Shown one piece after another: positions 9,979 through 21,529 of a stretch of DNA of 54,984 nucleotides. Source of the stretch: Azolla pinnata (Eukaryota; Streptophyta; Polypodiopsida; Salviniales; Salviniaceae); contig JBBBWG010027079.1 of assembly GCA_037176905.1 (NCBI GenBank), forward strand, positions 1-54,984. The letters are read 5' to 3'. The notes below the pieces were generated by a model. That model searched no databases. It saw only the letters and a list, made by a program, of their open reading frames with translations, and was not told the origin of the DNA. The first letter of the stretch is position 1, and every line of letters begins with the position of its first letter. The translations under genes and the position numbers were made by a program.

Positions 9979-10926
9979 GTCTCGCTCAATTGACTCGCAC
10001 CATCTCATCTCGACATTAGAAATGGCTCGCAGAGGCATGAATGTGCTCGAGTTATGGGCAGTCTGGTAAAAAAAAGGAAAAATCCGCAGTTGTTACCGCG
10101 GCCAAACCCGGCGTGCGTGTCGAGAAGCATACGAAGTACAAACATGCATGCATGCGCATTTGCCCGTGTCAGGGGGTGGACATACCACTGTGATATGTTG
10201 TCGGATAGCGTTTTATTGCATAACAAGGATGGATGGGTCGGATTCGGAGTGGGTGGGATGGATCGATTGGATCGATGGGATCGGGTCGAGATGCAGGAGG
10301 AGTGATCTGCATCTGTCGCATGGCCGAGAGATTGCGTTCCTTCGATCGATGAGAGCTAATGTCTCTTCGTGCCCATGTGTGTCGCAGAGCCGATGGGCGG
10401 GCGGACAAACGCGACAGAAGCGACGTGCCCATCGTATCCCAGTACTTTGGGCTGTGTTTTTTCTTTCTTTCTTTTGACTTTGAAATTCTTTTTCTTTTTT
10501 TTTACTTCACAAACCTCTCTCTGGGCAGCCATAATGGCCCCGATATTTTTCGTATCGTCACTGTTTGCAGCCCATTCATAAATGGGCGAAGCCCGCTAAT
10601 CACAGGCCATGAAGTTGCTTGCAGAATCTCTGGCGATCAACGCCGTCCAGTTTATTTTTAATTTTTTAAGTTAAATAGATCAATCAACAAATCAATAAAT
10701 CAACAAAGGTTATATGGTTTGTGTTTTTTCTACTTATTAATTTTCTCCATTTTTTTCATTCATTATTCATGTTTTTTATTTTTTTTCCACATTTTCTGAA
10801 ATCTTTTCTCTTCTGCTTTTTTTTTTGTCTCTTTTTTGGTTTTCTTAATTTTCCCTCACATTCGTTAATTAGATCATATCAGAATCACACACAATTCTAG
10901 TATAAGATCAAATGGATTTTAGAATA
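9976..10926. other. Intergenic, nothing coding recognised
   Basis: Includes GATCGATTGGATCGATGGGATCG-type short repeats near 10260-10285 and an AT-rich, T-run-rich stretch at 10640-10870. Short frames here overlap on opposite strands and lack domains. Confidence 0.45.
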
Positions 10927-11370
10927 TAGGGAAATTTACCAAATAAACGCTTAACAAAATTATTAATTACATTTGAACGCCTACCCAAACTAGAAATTAC
11001 AAATTAACGCCTAGTTTTAAGATTAACGTGCAATTGATTGATTAACACCAAATCAAGTAGCTGTGAATTCAACTACCATGTAACTAGATCATTGATTAAG
11101 GCTTACTCTTGATTAAAACCAAACTGACGTATTAATCTATTGATTAGATTCTAAACTTACTAACTTTAGTTTGTCGAATGTAGTAAGGAAATCCATTGGG
11201 ATCAATTAGTGGGAAGCGATTAGGAATAAAATCAATACTAGCGGAATTAATTGGGTGTCGATTCTTAGTGGAAGATAAGATTGGGGCGTTAATTTGTAAT
11301 TTTGTGATTTCGGTGGGCGTTAAAATGTAATTTATAATTTCGCCAGGCGTTTGTCGACAACTCTCCCTAG
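10927..11370. mobile_element. Non-autonomous element with ~85-bp terminal inverted repeats (MITE-like)
   Basis: The left end (TAGGGAAATTTACCAAATAAACGC, then TTACATTTGAACGCC and ATTACAAATTAACGCC) is the approximate reverse complement of the right end (GGCGTTAATTTGTAATTT, GGGCGTTAAAATGTAATTT, GCGTTTGTCGACAACTCTCCCTA). Total is about 440 bases with no coding capacity. The long terminal inverted repeats starting with a GGGA-like tip suggest a Mutator-like derivative, but I cannot define a convincing 9-bp target duplication. A partial relative of the right end lies at 4262-4345. Confidence 0.65.
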
Positions 11371-11676
11371 AAAATAATATAAGAATCTTAATGGACATGG
11401 TCTATTGGTACCGTGGTTCAAATAGAGTTTTCTTTCTCCTCTATTCCGTTTCGCAGATCGCCTTGGAACCCAGGAAAGTCCATCTTGTCGATCGAGAGAA
11501 ATCACATGTTTTCACGCGAGCGGGTATCCTGTACAAACACCGAATGCGAACTGTAACGACGTATTTAGCCCCCCCACCCCCTCGCGATCGAACGGCCATA
11601 AGTTGATAGAGCGTGTATGATATTAAACGTTCCGGTGAATGCTTTCGAAAGATACGTACTTGTACACGTTGCGGTA

Positions 11677-11718
11677 TTTAGGGTTTAGGGTTTAGGGTTT
11701 AGGGTTTAGGGTTTAGAG
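11677..11718 (+). repeat. Interstitial telomere-type array (TTTAGGG)5 plus one variant
   Basis: Five perfect TTTAGGG units followed by TTTAGAG. This is the Arabidopsis-type plant telomere unit. It lies about 520 bases upstream of the GIF1 start codon, so it may also act as a telo-box cluster in that promoter; the latter is inference. Confidence 0.9.
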
Positions 11719-11745
11719 ATGTCGCAAGTTGTCCGGGGAAGTGTT

Positions 11746-11771
11746 TGTCCGGACATATGTTGTCCGGACAA
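11746..11771. promoter_or_regulatory. Two TGTCCGGACA palindromes
   Basis: Perfect 10-base palindromes at 11746-11755 and 11761-11770, preceded by a half-matching TTGTCCGGGG at 11729. The second extends to TTGTCCGGACAA. The same palindrome occurs at 36225-36238, again beside a telomere-like array. Function is unknown; a dimeric binding site is possible. Confidence 0.4.
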
Positions 11772-11772
11772 G

Positions 11773-12008
11773 AAAGAAGAAGAAGAAGAAGGAAGAAGAA
11801 GGAAGAAGAAGAAGAAAGAAGAAAGAAGCAGGAAGAAGAAGAAGAAGAAGAAGAAGAAGAAGAAGAGAGAAAGCCATGGCCATGGCCATGGCCGTCAAAG
11901 CTCTTCAGAACAGAAACAGAGGAAGAAACAGAGAAACAGGGAGCGGGAGAGAGACGAGACAGTGCAATGGAGTGTCTTCTTCTTCTTCTTCTTCTTCTTC
12001 TTCTTTGA
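11773..12008. repeat. (GAA)n tract and a facing (TTC)n tract in the GIF1 leader region
   Basis: 11773-11870 is GAA/GAAG-rich and 11979-12006 is pure CTT/TTC. They are complementary and about 110 bases apart, with GCCATGGCCATGGCCATGGCC at about 11874-11893 between them. Long frames here (Lys/Glu or Ser runs) are repeat artefacts, although an ATG-initiated frame through GCCATGG could be an upstream ORF. Confidence 0.75.
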
Positions 12009-12238
12009 CTCTGCGTCCTTCTCCCTCCTCCCCTTCCTCTCTCTTTCTTTGAAGCATCGCTTTCTTCATCAGAAGCACCGGGGCTCTCTCCCCCCCTTCC
12101 CTCCATTCCTTGCTTTTACTGCTCTCCTTTTCTCTTCCCCTCCCCTTTCTGCTTTCTGTTTTTTCTTTCTTTTTTTGCCTTCCGGCTTTTCTTCCTTTTT
12201 TTCTCTCTAACTCTCTCTCCCTTCGTTTGTCCTCTGCG

Positions 12239-15200
12239 ATGCAGCACCCCATGCAAGCTCACATGGGCGGTGCCTACCCCGCCCACAACGTAACCACCGA
12301 GCTCATCCAGAAGGTATTCCCCTTCTCCCCTCTCTTCCGCTTCTTCTTCTTCATCTTCTTCTTCCTCTCCTTTCTACTCCCCCTCCCCTTCCTCCTGTCT
12401 TTCTTGCAATGGCCAGGTATGCGGCTTCCGTGCCAACAATGGAGATCTTCCTTGAAATGGAGTGAAACGACTACCCTAACTAGATTGAGGCACTAGGAAA
12501 GGCACAGACAATTTTCTTGAATGCCCACCGTGTATCTGTACCGGTGTATGCATGTACGTACATGTGCATGTATAGCTGTATGCATGTGCATTGATATGCC
12601 TATGTCTATGTGTCTTGTTTGTGTTTGAAATCCAGTCTTTGTGTCATTAATGGTTTGTATACGTTCTTCTGATGGCAGAGGTAGTATACGTATATGCGTT
12701 TGCATTTTGGTATGTCTATGTTCATGTAAGTCTGGATTAAGTGCGCATCTGTTTGTCTTTGTTTTGCATTCATTTATCAATGGTCTGTATATGTGGTAAA
12801 TCTGCTATATGCATACGTATGGGAGAGGTAACCTGTGCCATGGATGGCTTGTATATGTGCTTCTGATGGCAGGCTAAGCATCCTACGAATAGAAACTTCT
12901 GAGCTGATGTTATGTTCTTTAGAGACGCACATACATGTATTCTGATCGGAATGTCATCTTCACGATCAGGGGAGTTTGACGATTTACAATGGGATGTCTC
13001 AGAGAGCCATGGCAAATTTCTTTCAGAATCATGGAGTACAAATATGTATGGTGCGTCCAAAACAATACGGATGTATCAATCTCGATCCCTTTCCAAATAG
13101 CAAAACTTCACGAATGTTCTTCTATGTCAAGTAGTAGTACTGGCATTCTTAAGAGGTTCAGAATACCTTACTACGGACACAAGAAATTCAATGAGATAGA
13201 TAGGTGAATCGATGACCCAATTCATAAGAACGAGGTGGAAAAAACCCCTGAACTAGAGGGTGAATATTGTTTAGCCAGGTGGGAAATGTTATATGGCATA
13301 AAGAAACCCTTTTTTCTGTAGCATTGTCAGTCTATTGCTTAGAGGACCTTGCTTGGAAAGTGATTTTTAAAGCTACCTATCAGGGAATAAACAGGGCGGT
13401 ACCCTGTCAAGAAGGCCTTTATAAAGGAATTGCCGCTATGTATGTCTAAGTTTTCCTTAGCACTGTCATTCTATTGTCCGTTTACAAACAATGCATCGTA
13501 TTGATAAATTTACTTCAAAAAATTTCATGCGTTTATTTTTGGTTCATATTCACTAACAACTCCGTTCTAAGAAAGTGATAATGCATCTGTGGCTACCAAC
13601 AAGAGGTAGATGACATGGGCTTGATGTGGCATCGGTACGTACCAAGGGTCTATTCATTGATAACCCTCATCATGTCTTATAAGATATGACAAATACAGTA
13701 TACCTTCCAAAGTCCGAACTTAATGTCCTGTTATATCCTCTGCGCTTTTGTTCATCAGAGATTCTTATTATGTTCTAATAATTTTCCTCAGGCCTTTCTG
13801 GAACCTAACAATACAAAATTTTTCCATGAATGTACATATCTGCATAGATGATTATAGTTTTCTCCTTGGATGGTTCAGCAGATTGTTCAATGTACATAGC
13901 TTGGTGCATGATGAGTCAGCTTCTACATCTTTTCTCTATGCTCTTACGAAATTTCAACCTGGTTGCCATGTATTCCATGGTTAAAAAGCTGAATTTGAAG
14001 TCTTTTGTCCGCATAATTAATTCATAAAATAGTTCTTGCATCTACAGATGGTAATGGAGAATACTTATAATTGTATGTTTAGTTAGGATGGGAGCTGCGA
14101 TAGCTGGTGAGAGTGTATATATAATGTCAAGAGTTGTATAAGTTATATTTTGATACTCTGGAAATGTTCTTTGACTTTGACATTGGGATTTATGTCATCA
14201 TAAGTAGCCAAGACAGTTAATGTCCGATGTAGTACATATTTTTATCAATTTTGAAAATCAGCATCTTAAATGTTTTTCGTGTGATTCATCTGTTTGGTAA
14301 CCTGATATTCTGAAGGGAGATGTAATCTGTGAACGATTCATATGCTGACAGATGCTTTTGCTGTCTTTATTGTAGTACTTGGATGAGAACAAACAGCTGA
14401 TCTTGGCCATTCTGGACAATCAGAACCTTGGCAAATTGAACGAATGTGCAGCGTAAGTGATTGTATACCATCTTCTTAAGGGTGACTCAACTTAATTTGT
14501 TATAGAAAGCATCTGTATGTAGTCTGCAACGCATTATTAAAAAACAGGCTGTTCCGAAGATGATTATTGACTTTTTTTTCAATAAAGCTAGTGCTTTTTT
14601 CTGTCACATGCAGCTATCAAGCAAAATTACAAGCAAACCTCATGTATTTAGCAGCAATTGCAGACTCACAGCCTCAACAACCAGCTCCACAAGTATGTTA
14701 GATTTTTGTATGATTTTTCCTTCCCTCCCCATTAATAGCAACCTTGACGAGGGAGGTCTCATTTACTGATCCTCATCTCTATACGATATTCTTTCCATTT
14801 TCTCTAGGAGTACAACGCAATATTTTCGTTTATTTTATTTTGCAATTAGACATCATACAAGAGCAGACTAGAGGATGTTTAACATCTTTGATCTCATAGG
14901 TCACCTTTTTGACCTTCAGGAGATGCAAAAATTTAATATTCTATGTCATTTCACCAGGTTCCTCAAGCAGCTATGATGCAGCAGCAGGGGATGCATTACA
15001 TGGCACATCAACAAGCCCAGCAACAAATGGCGGCACAACAATCCTTTATGGCTGCAAGGAATCCAGCACCATATCCTCAACAACCTTATCCGATGCTACA
15101 CCAGCAACAGCAGCAGCAACAGCAAGCGATGCAAGGACAGCACGGAATGAACATGGGAGGTAGTAGCTCTCTCGGCGGCATGCCATCTGAACAAGGCATG

Positions 15201-15395
15201 GGTGGTTTCCCTGACTTTAGCCGTGGACACCCAGCAGGGAATTCTGGTACACCATCAGCAAGCAGAGGTATGACTGGGGGTTTCAAGTCTGATATGTTGA
15301 GTACCGAACCTGGCCATGTTGCACAAGGTGGGAATGGGTCTGGGCACGAGGCAGAGACATCTTACTTGAAAGCTTCTGAAGAGGAAGGGAACTAA
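12239..15395 (+). CDS. GIF1: GRF-interacting factor 1 (AN3-type SSXT/SNH coactivator)
   Basis: Transcriptional coactivator that binds Growth-Regulating Factors and recruits SWI/SNF remodellers to promote cell proliferation in leaves and flowers. Four exons close in phase: 12239-12313, 14376-14452, 14614-14692 and 14958-15395, giving 222 residues (family usual ~195-220). The SNH domain spans roughly residues 15-72, with NVTTELIQKYLDENKQLI, then LGKLNECAAYQAKL and NLMYLAAIADSQPQ. The C-terminal half is Met/Gln/Gly-rich (poly-Q in exon 4) and ends YLKASEEEGN, the GIF1-like tail rather than the GIF2/3 form. Splice sites are canonical: AAG|GTATTC, GC|GTAAGT, CAA|GTATGT. Intron 1 is about 2.06 kb. 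The CT-rich leader contains GAA/TTC repeats and upstream ATGs. GIF1 genes in other plants are targets of growth control, but nothing in this promoter proves it. Confidence 0.95.
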
Positions 15396-16450
15396 GCTAT
15401 AATGGGTAGTTTCTTCTTTTGTTTTTTCTAGGGACTGTATGTCATTTTGGACTATGTAGCGGCTGTCGATTCTTTTTGGTTTTTTTAATGGGAAGGTTTG
15501 ATTGGCAACCAAGGTGTGGGGATGGAAATCGAACTCCCAGCCTATGATTTGCAGAGCAACTGCCTAAACTGCCAAACCAACATTCCCCGCATCCCTCATG
15601 ACAGCTCGTCTCCTCTTTTTAGGTAGTAAGAAAACAAAGTTTTCCTTGGTGTTGTGAACTTATATCCAAAACACAATGTGGATGGTGAAATAGTTTGTGG
15701 GTTATATGTTCTTTGATGTGGAGGCTATCGTTGACACTTCCTCTTTTGCGCGTAATGTAAAGTTTATAATTGATGATGGAAGAACAGTAGTTGAAACTTG
15801 AAAGGTGAGGTTTTTCTAAAAGCAATTGATATCCATTTGAAGGTAATTATGGAGGCATTTTCAGTTTCTAGAAGCAAAGTCTTTCTGTTTAATTGACTAG
15901 GTGGAGAATGCATTGTATTGTATTGTGATACACAACAGTTCTTATATATATATATATACACACCAAAAGATTTGAGTGCATCAGGTGTCTGTATTCCAAT
16001 GATTCCAGTTTGAAAAGAAAGCAGCTGTTTGTTTGAAGAGAGATTTGCGGATCTATCGTCTATAATTTGGTTGGGTTTAGTCCTTGAGCTTCTAATTTTA
16101 CTTTAGCAAGCAGTTTGATTAGGCAGTCTGTTTTTGTGCCTTGGCATAAGGTTAGTGTTCTCTGCGGAGCACTTGGCTGGAGTGAATAGATGATTTGGAT
16201 TGTGTTGATTATGCATACAGCATCAAGACTTGCAGCAAGGTATCTCCTGTGCTCTTCACAATGTATTGCCATGGTTCTTCTGATCAAGGAGCTTACTTCT
16301 CTGGTATGCATAACTTCTGAGTTGGGGCATGTTGAAAAACAGAAAAGAAGAAAAAAGAAAAGAAAAGAAAAGTTTGAGAACCAAGTGGTGTATGGTATGG
16401 TAATGCAATTCCCACAGATTTTCTGACAGATAATGTTGTGTGAATATCTG
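15396..16450. other. GIF1 3' region and intergenic DNA
   Basis: No coding region recognised. Holds the tRNA-like segment at 15517-15588, a short TA run at 15946-15957 and an AAAAG-rich tract at 16342-16372. Confidence 0.5.
15480..15588 (-). mobile_element. tRNA-like / SINE-like sequence in the GIF1 3' region
   Basis: On the minus strand 15588-15517 is 72 bases long, starts GGGGAATG and ends ATCCCCA, with an A-box-like TGGTTTGGCAG and a B-box-like GAGTTCGATTTCC at the right spacing. The T arm can form a five-pair stem and CTGCAAA resembles a Cys (GCA) anticodon loop. The anticodon and acceptor stems are imperfect, so it is not a normal tRNA gene. Sequence after it runs to an A-rich TTAAAAAAACC near 15480, as in tRNA-derived SINEs. 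No target duplication was found. Confidence 0.4.
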
Positions 16451-16650
16451 CTTGCAAAGCTGTCTATAAGCGTCCGAAGTGATTCGATGCTTTGCTGCGG
16501 GCACAGCGAATTTGCGCTCTATGCCTTCAGCATCGAATCGGATGATCTTGCAAAGCTGTCTGTAAGCTTATGAAGTGATTCGATGCTTTGCTGCGGGAGC
16601 AGCAAATTTGCGCTCTATGCCCTCAGCATCGAATCGAATCGGATGATCTT
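16451..16650 (+). repeat. Tandem duplication, 96-bp unit, two copies
   Basis: CTTGCAAAGCTGTCT at 16451 and 16547 opens two near-identical copies sharing GAAGTGATTCGATGCTTTGC and TTTGCGCTCTATGCC. Within each copy GATTCGATGC and GCATCGAATC are inverted repeats, so each unit can form a long stem-loop. Confidence 0.85.
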
Positions 16651-16719
16651 GTGTCTTGCCTGCTTTCCGCAGATTCTTTGGGCGTGATCGTTGGTGTTTT
16701 AACTTGGGGATTCATTTAA

Positions 16720-17866
16720 CTTGACCTAATCCCTAAACCCCCATAGAAACCCTTCAAACTGTAAACCCTAAAATCCCGACAAACCCTAAACCATTTAGAT
16801 GGTCATCCCCACAATGCCGACAACCCTAAATAAAACCCTAAACCCTAAACTATTGAAAGACTTTATACCGTAAACTCTAATCGGTTGACAACCCTAAATA
16901 AACCCTAAACCATAGCAAGGCTTTATACCGTAAACCCTAATACCCTGAAAACCCTAAAAAAAACCCTAAACCATAGAAATGCTTTATACCATAAACCCTA
17001 AATAAATTCTAAACCGTACAAGCCCGAGAACCCTTAACCATAGAGAGACTTTTATACCGTAAACCCTAATAGCCTGCCAACCCTAAATAAACCCTAAACA
17101 ATCCCTAAACAAACCCTGAACCCTAAACCATAGAAAGACTTTATACCGTAAACACTAATAGCCTAACAACCCTAAATAAACCCTAAACCATAGAAAGGGT
17201 TTATACCGTAAACCCTAATAACCTGAAAACCCTAAACCCTAACCCTAAACCATAGAAAGGCTTTACACCGTAAACCCTAAAATCCCAAGAACCCTAAATA
17301 AACCCTAAACCCTACAAGCATAACAACCCTAAACCCTAAACCCCAAACCATAGAAAGAAGTCCGTCATATCATAAACCCTAACAGCCCGGAAACCCTAAA
17401 TAAACCCTAACCCCTAAACCATATAAACACTTTCCACACCATAATCCCTAGAATTCCGTCAACCCTAAACAAATCCTAAACCCAGCTCCTAAACCCTAAA
17501 CCATACAAACCGTTTCGACACCGTAAACCCTACAAGCCCGACAACGCCTAAACCCGAAACAAACCTAAAAGCTGACAACCCTAAAACCCGATGAATACCT
17601 ACAAGCCACTCCAAACCTTAACCCTAAAAGCCCGACAAGCCACTCCAAAACCCTAACCCTAGAAAACCCAAAACCCAACTCCTAAACCCTAAACCATACA
17701 AGCAGTTTCGACACCGTAAACCCTTACAAGCCCGACAACGCCTAAACCCAAACAAACCTGAAAGCTGGCAACCCTAAAACCCGATGAATACCTACAAGCC
17801 ACTCCAAACCCTAAAACCCTATAAACCCGACAAGCCACTCCAAAACCCTAACCCTAAAAACCCCCA
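16720..17866 (+). repeat. Telomere-motif satellite (CCCTAAA-rich)
   Basis: CCCTAAA and AAACCCTAA occur dozens of times, embedded in a longer unit of roughly 70-80 bases: an AAACCCTAAACCATAGAAAG-like block, CTTTATACCGTAAACCC, then a spacer such as TAATAGCCTGACAA. Toward 17450-17860 the unit changes to AAGCCCGACAA and CCACTCCAAA blocks. It ends about 120 bases upstream of the RAD1 start codon. This is degenerate, not a pure interstitial telomere. Confidence 0.9.
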
Positions 17867-17989
17867 GAGAAAGGAAATTTGCAGCTGAAGGTCACGGGTT
17901 CAAATCTCCCCAAACTCGTTTCTTCTCATTTTCATACTGTTGTTTTTTTCAACGATTTGAAGACGACGAGCGGCCATGGAAAGCTCGAG

Positions 17990-20900
17990 ATGCCGTTAGA
18001 TCAGAACCTTCCTCCCATGAGCTGCTCCCCTGCCCGCCTCGACGACGATTGCGCTGCCCTTGAGCTCGCCTGCGTCCTCGAGAATGTCCAAGGCCTCGTC
18101 GATGCCCTCTCTTGCGTTCGGTGGAAACGGCAACAGGTTAGGATCTCTCGTCTTTCTTCCATCATCTGGTCCTCACGTTGGGTTTGCGTGTTTCCTGGAA
18201 TCGCTGCTCTTCGTTCATCTTCTTCCGCTTCGTTCTTGGCCTTCTGCGATGTTTCTTTTGCTCTCTGATGAATTCCTGCACCTTTTAATGCTCTCATGGA
18301 AGCTTCTGCCTTATGCTTGGTTTTTTTATCCAATAATCTTTTCGTGTACGGTCATTTGTAGGAGGAAATCCTTAGCTTCCGCTTTGTTTATCCGACAAAC
18401 ATTTCGCTTCTGCCTTCTGCATTTTGCCATTCATTTCTAGAAGGAATTTGTCTCGTTCCTTAACAGAAATTCTGGCGATCATACTTCTTTTGACGCTTCC
18501 ACTGTTTACTCACGTACATTACTTTGAATCATTCGTTTCTCTTCAGGACCCGTTTTTCCCATCCGATGGCCTCAATCACACCCTAAATTTAAGAGTCAGC
18601 ATATCATCATAACGAATGAATAAACCCAGTCAAAAGATTAATTGTATTGGTATGGGCGCGGGAACCTTGCATACTCATCAATAACACTAAGAGGAATCCT
18701 ATTTATGTGGTTGAAATGCAAATCATTTCGTTTAAGAGATTCAGGAACTTCCCTAACCCATGAAATATAAAAGGATAGCATTTCATATCGTAGTTGGGGA
18801 TTTACAAATAATCATACTATCAAATTACGGTGAATTTTTTCCTTTTCCATGGCTGCATAATCCATCGAGTCTGATTTTTTTAGAACATGAATGATTGTGA
18901 ATATTATCAGGATGCAATCTGTGAAGTATCTGAACATGGAATTGTCATAATGGTTGAGGAATGGAGATGCCTTCAAGCACGCGTTTACTTCCGCAAAGAG
19001 GTCTGTCTGTTTCTTCGCATTTGATATGTCTAGCATCAGTAATGATGCTTGTAGCATAAGTTCTGATACTCAGAACCATAAACTCGAAATACTTATGAGA
19101 TAAAAGCAGATGATTATGCAATAAACAGGTGTAGGTTTAACACATCAAGAAGGAAGGAGAAGAGTGTAGAAACTTTTCTACGTAAACAAGAATCATCCTT
19201 AGGCTCACAAGAAGACTTGGAAGAGAAGCTATAAATAATAGTTATGACGTAAACAAGGAAGAGTATTTTTAAGATCAATAGAAACTTATATCACAAAAAT
19301 CTCATCTGATCAAGAAAATAACTATAGATTTGCTCTTTATGAAGTGTTAATTGGAACTGAAGGAGAGTCCAATGATGTGTACTTGCAGCTTTTCCGAACA
19401 TACATGTATAGAGCTTTAGTGCGACCGAGATTTGGGGTTAGTTTGGGTTTGCTCGTGGACAGTTTAAGCACCTTCACATCCTCTGCTGGTACCACAGCTC
19501 TTGAAATTCGATATCCTGGCTCTGACATGCAACTTCTTTTAAAGTAAGTGTTTTTGTCCTTGGGCCTTTGTGCCCTTTTTTTGCACATTCCACATTAGGG
19601 GCAGCAGATCTTTTTTGCATCTTATGGGTCAATTTGTTCATCTCAGCAGTCAAAGATGTCACCTTGCTGATTTATCGATCAAGGTCTGGCTCAGTTAGAG
19701 CTGAGCATGAATTAAACCATAATCTTTTGAAACTCCTTATTTTAACCTAACTGATTATGCTAAAAACTTAAGTAAGGGGGAACTGTTGATCACAGTAGAG
19801 GAAGACTGCTGCTTTTGTGTCAAATACTGCAGTAAAAATGTGGGCATATATATAAGATCATTTAGTATGATGAAAGATTTTTGGACCATTTCCCTGCTTT
19901 GCCTATGAAATTCGCTTACGAAATGAAAAAAATTTAAGGGTCTCTTCACAAGACTATGTCGTTCATGTGTTTTCATGCAGACCTCTCTGATACTTGGTCC
20001 TTCGAAGTTTTCTACATTTTTTCCAATGAACATCTATAGTGTGTGCTTTGGACAAAATACTCTTAATTGAAATGTGGTGGGGGATATGAATCACATTAAC
20101 ATGGATGTTTGATGGATTATATTTGTGTATTTCAAACAGGCTGATAGATGCAAATGAAACATCAATATATGCAGAGCTAAGAACAAGGATTCCAGATAGT
20201 ATTCCTAGGGATTTCAGTATCGAAGATGACAATGATGTGATCCCCCAGAGTTTTGCTGTCAAGGTGATAGTATGCAGTTTCAAATTGATTTTATGATAGA
20301 AATAGCCCCAAAAGTATCCCCTGAGTTTAATTGTCTCCCCAATCATCTTTCTTCAGCCTCATTTCTAACAATAGTTTTGTCATTGCACACCCTTATATCT
20401 CCTTCAGTGGTTGATTACTAGGCATGGACGATATTCAAGAGGTTTTTGCATGTTATCAGCTTGTAATTGACATGTCTCTCTGTTACAGACAGCAGCGCTG
20501 AAAGAAGTCATTGATGATCTTGAATGGCCAGGATCAAGTGTCCAAATAACCATTTGTCCAGACCCACCTAGTGTTGTCTTTAGAGCCGAGGGCCATGGTG
20601 ATCTACAGGTCAGTAAGCTCATACATGTATGCCAACTTAAATACCAGAAATTTAGACTCCAGAACTCTAATCTAGTCCTATGACTGAAAAGTAAGGGATA
20701 TAACTCTTATGAATGAGGTGATTTGATTGGGCCGATGCATTCTAGTGTAGGAAGTTTAGTACTTCCCAGTAACTTTAAAAGGCATGGTTTATGGAGTTAA
20801 TTAGAGGATCGTTTTCTTCTGGAAGATTGCAATAAACTATGAGTTGCCCAATCTGAGCTTACCCTCTTCGTTTTCTTATTTTCACAGATTGATTTATTAT

Positions 20901-21529
20901 ACAATGCACAAGCCGACCTGTTCATTGCATTTCAGTGCAACAGCCTTGTTTCTCATAGGTATTTGGGGAAGTTTATGGTGTATGCTATTTTCTTTGTTAT
21001 TTCTGGGAAATTAATAAAATATTCCATAGTTTTCTGATTTTTGAAATGTTCCTAAGTTCCTGGTTGTATTTTCCAAATGTTCTTGATCAATCCCATCTCA
21101 GGATCGAATTTGTTTTCTATTTGAGCCACTGCGCTTAGTTGAGACTTGTTTTCTCTGTTGAGATCAATAGTTTGTCCAGCAAACTATTAGTAACCCAGTA
21201 GCATTTGGGGAATAGGGAAGGCCTGGGGTGTTTCTCAGAATTTGGCTGTGGCTATAAATGTTCTTTTCTCTCACGTTTCCTGTAGATACAAATACAAGTT
21301 CCTGAGAACGACAACTGCAAACATTCCTGGGAATATACTGAAGGATAACCGTGGAAGTAAACTAACGGTAGGAGGTTCGGGATTGTTGAAGGTTCAACAT
21401 TTGATCCCTGTTAAATTAACTCATTCACAACAGCAGCAAATGGACCCTGGGAATAATATGCAGCATTGTCGTGTTTCTTATATTGAATTCTATGTGATGC
21501 CAGAAGAGGAGGAAGAGACAGATTCCTAG
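17990..21529 (+). CDS. RAD1: RAD1, subunit of the 9-1-1 DNA damage checkpoint clamp
   Basis: PCNA-like subunit of the RAD9-RAD1-HUS1 ring loaded at damaged DNA by RAD17-RFC to start checkpoint signalling in the nucleus. Seven exons close in phase: 17990-18136, 18911-19000, 19389-19543, 20140-20263, 20489-20608, 20888-20958 and 21286-21529, giving 316 residues (Arabidopsis protein ~300). Matching family blocks in order: LENVQGLVDALSCVRWKRQQ, RPRFGVSLGLLVDSLSTF, EIRYPGSDMQLLLK, ALKEVIDDLEWPGSSVQI, FRAEGHGDLQID, then KYKFLRTTTANIPGN, KDNRGSKLT and LLKVQHL, with an acidic tail PEEEEETDS. ATG 17990 is the first in frame; ATG 18017 is an alternative giving MSCSP, closer to other plant starts. It lies just after the telomere-motif satellite and tail-to-tail with the MYC-type gene. 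Confidence 0.93.

Noticed and set aside
15517-15588. Functional tRNA-Cys gene
   Set aside because: Anticodon and acceptor stems do not pair well; kept only as a tRNA-like or SINE-like sequence.
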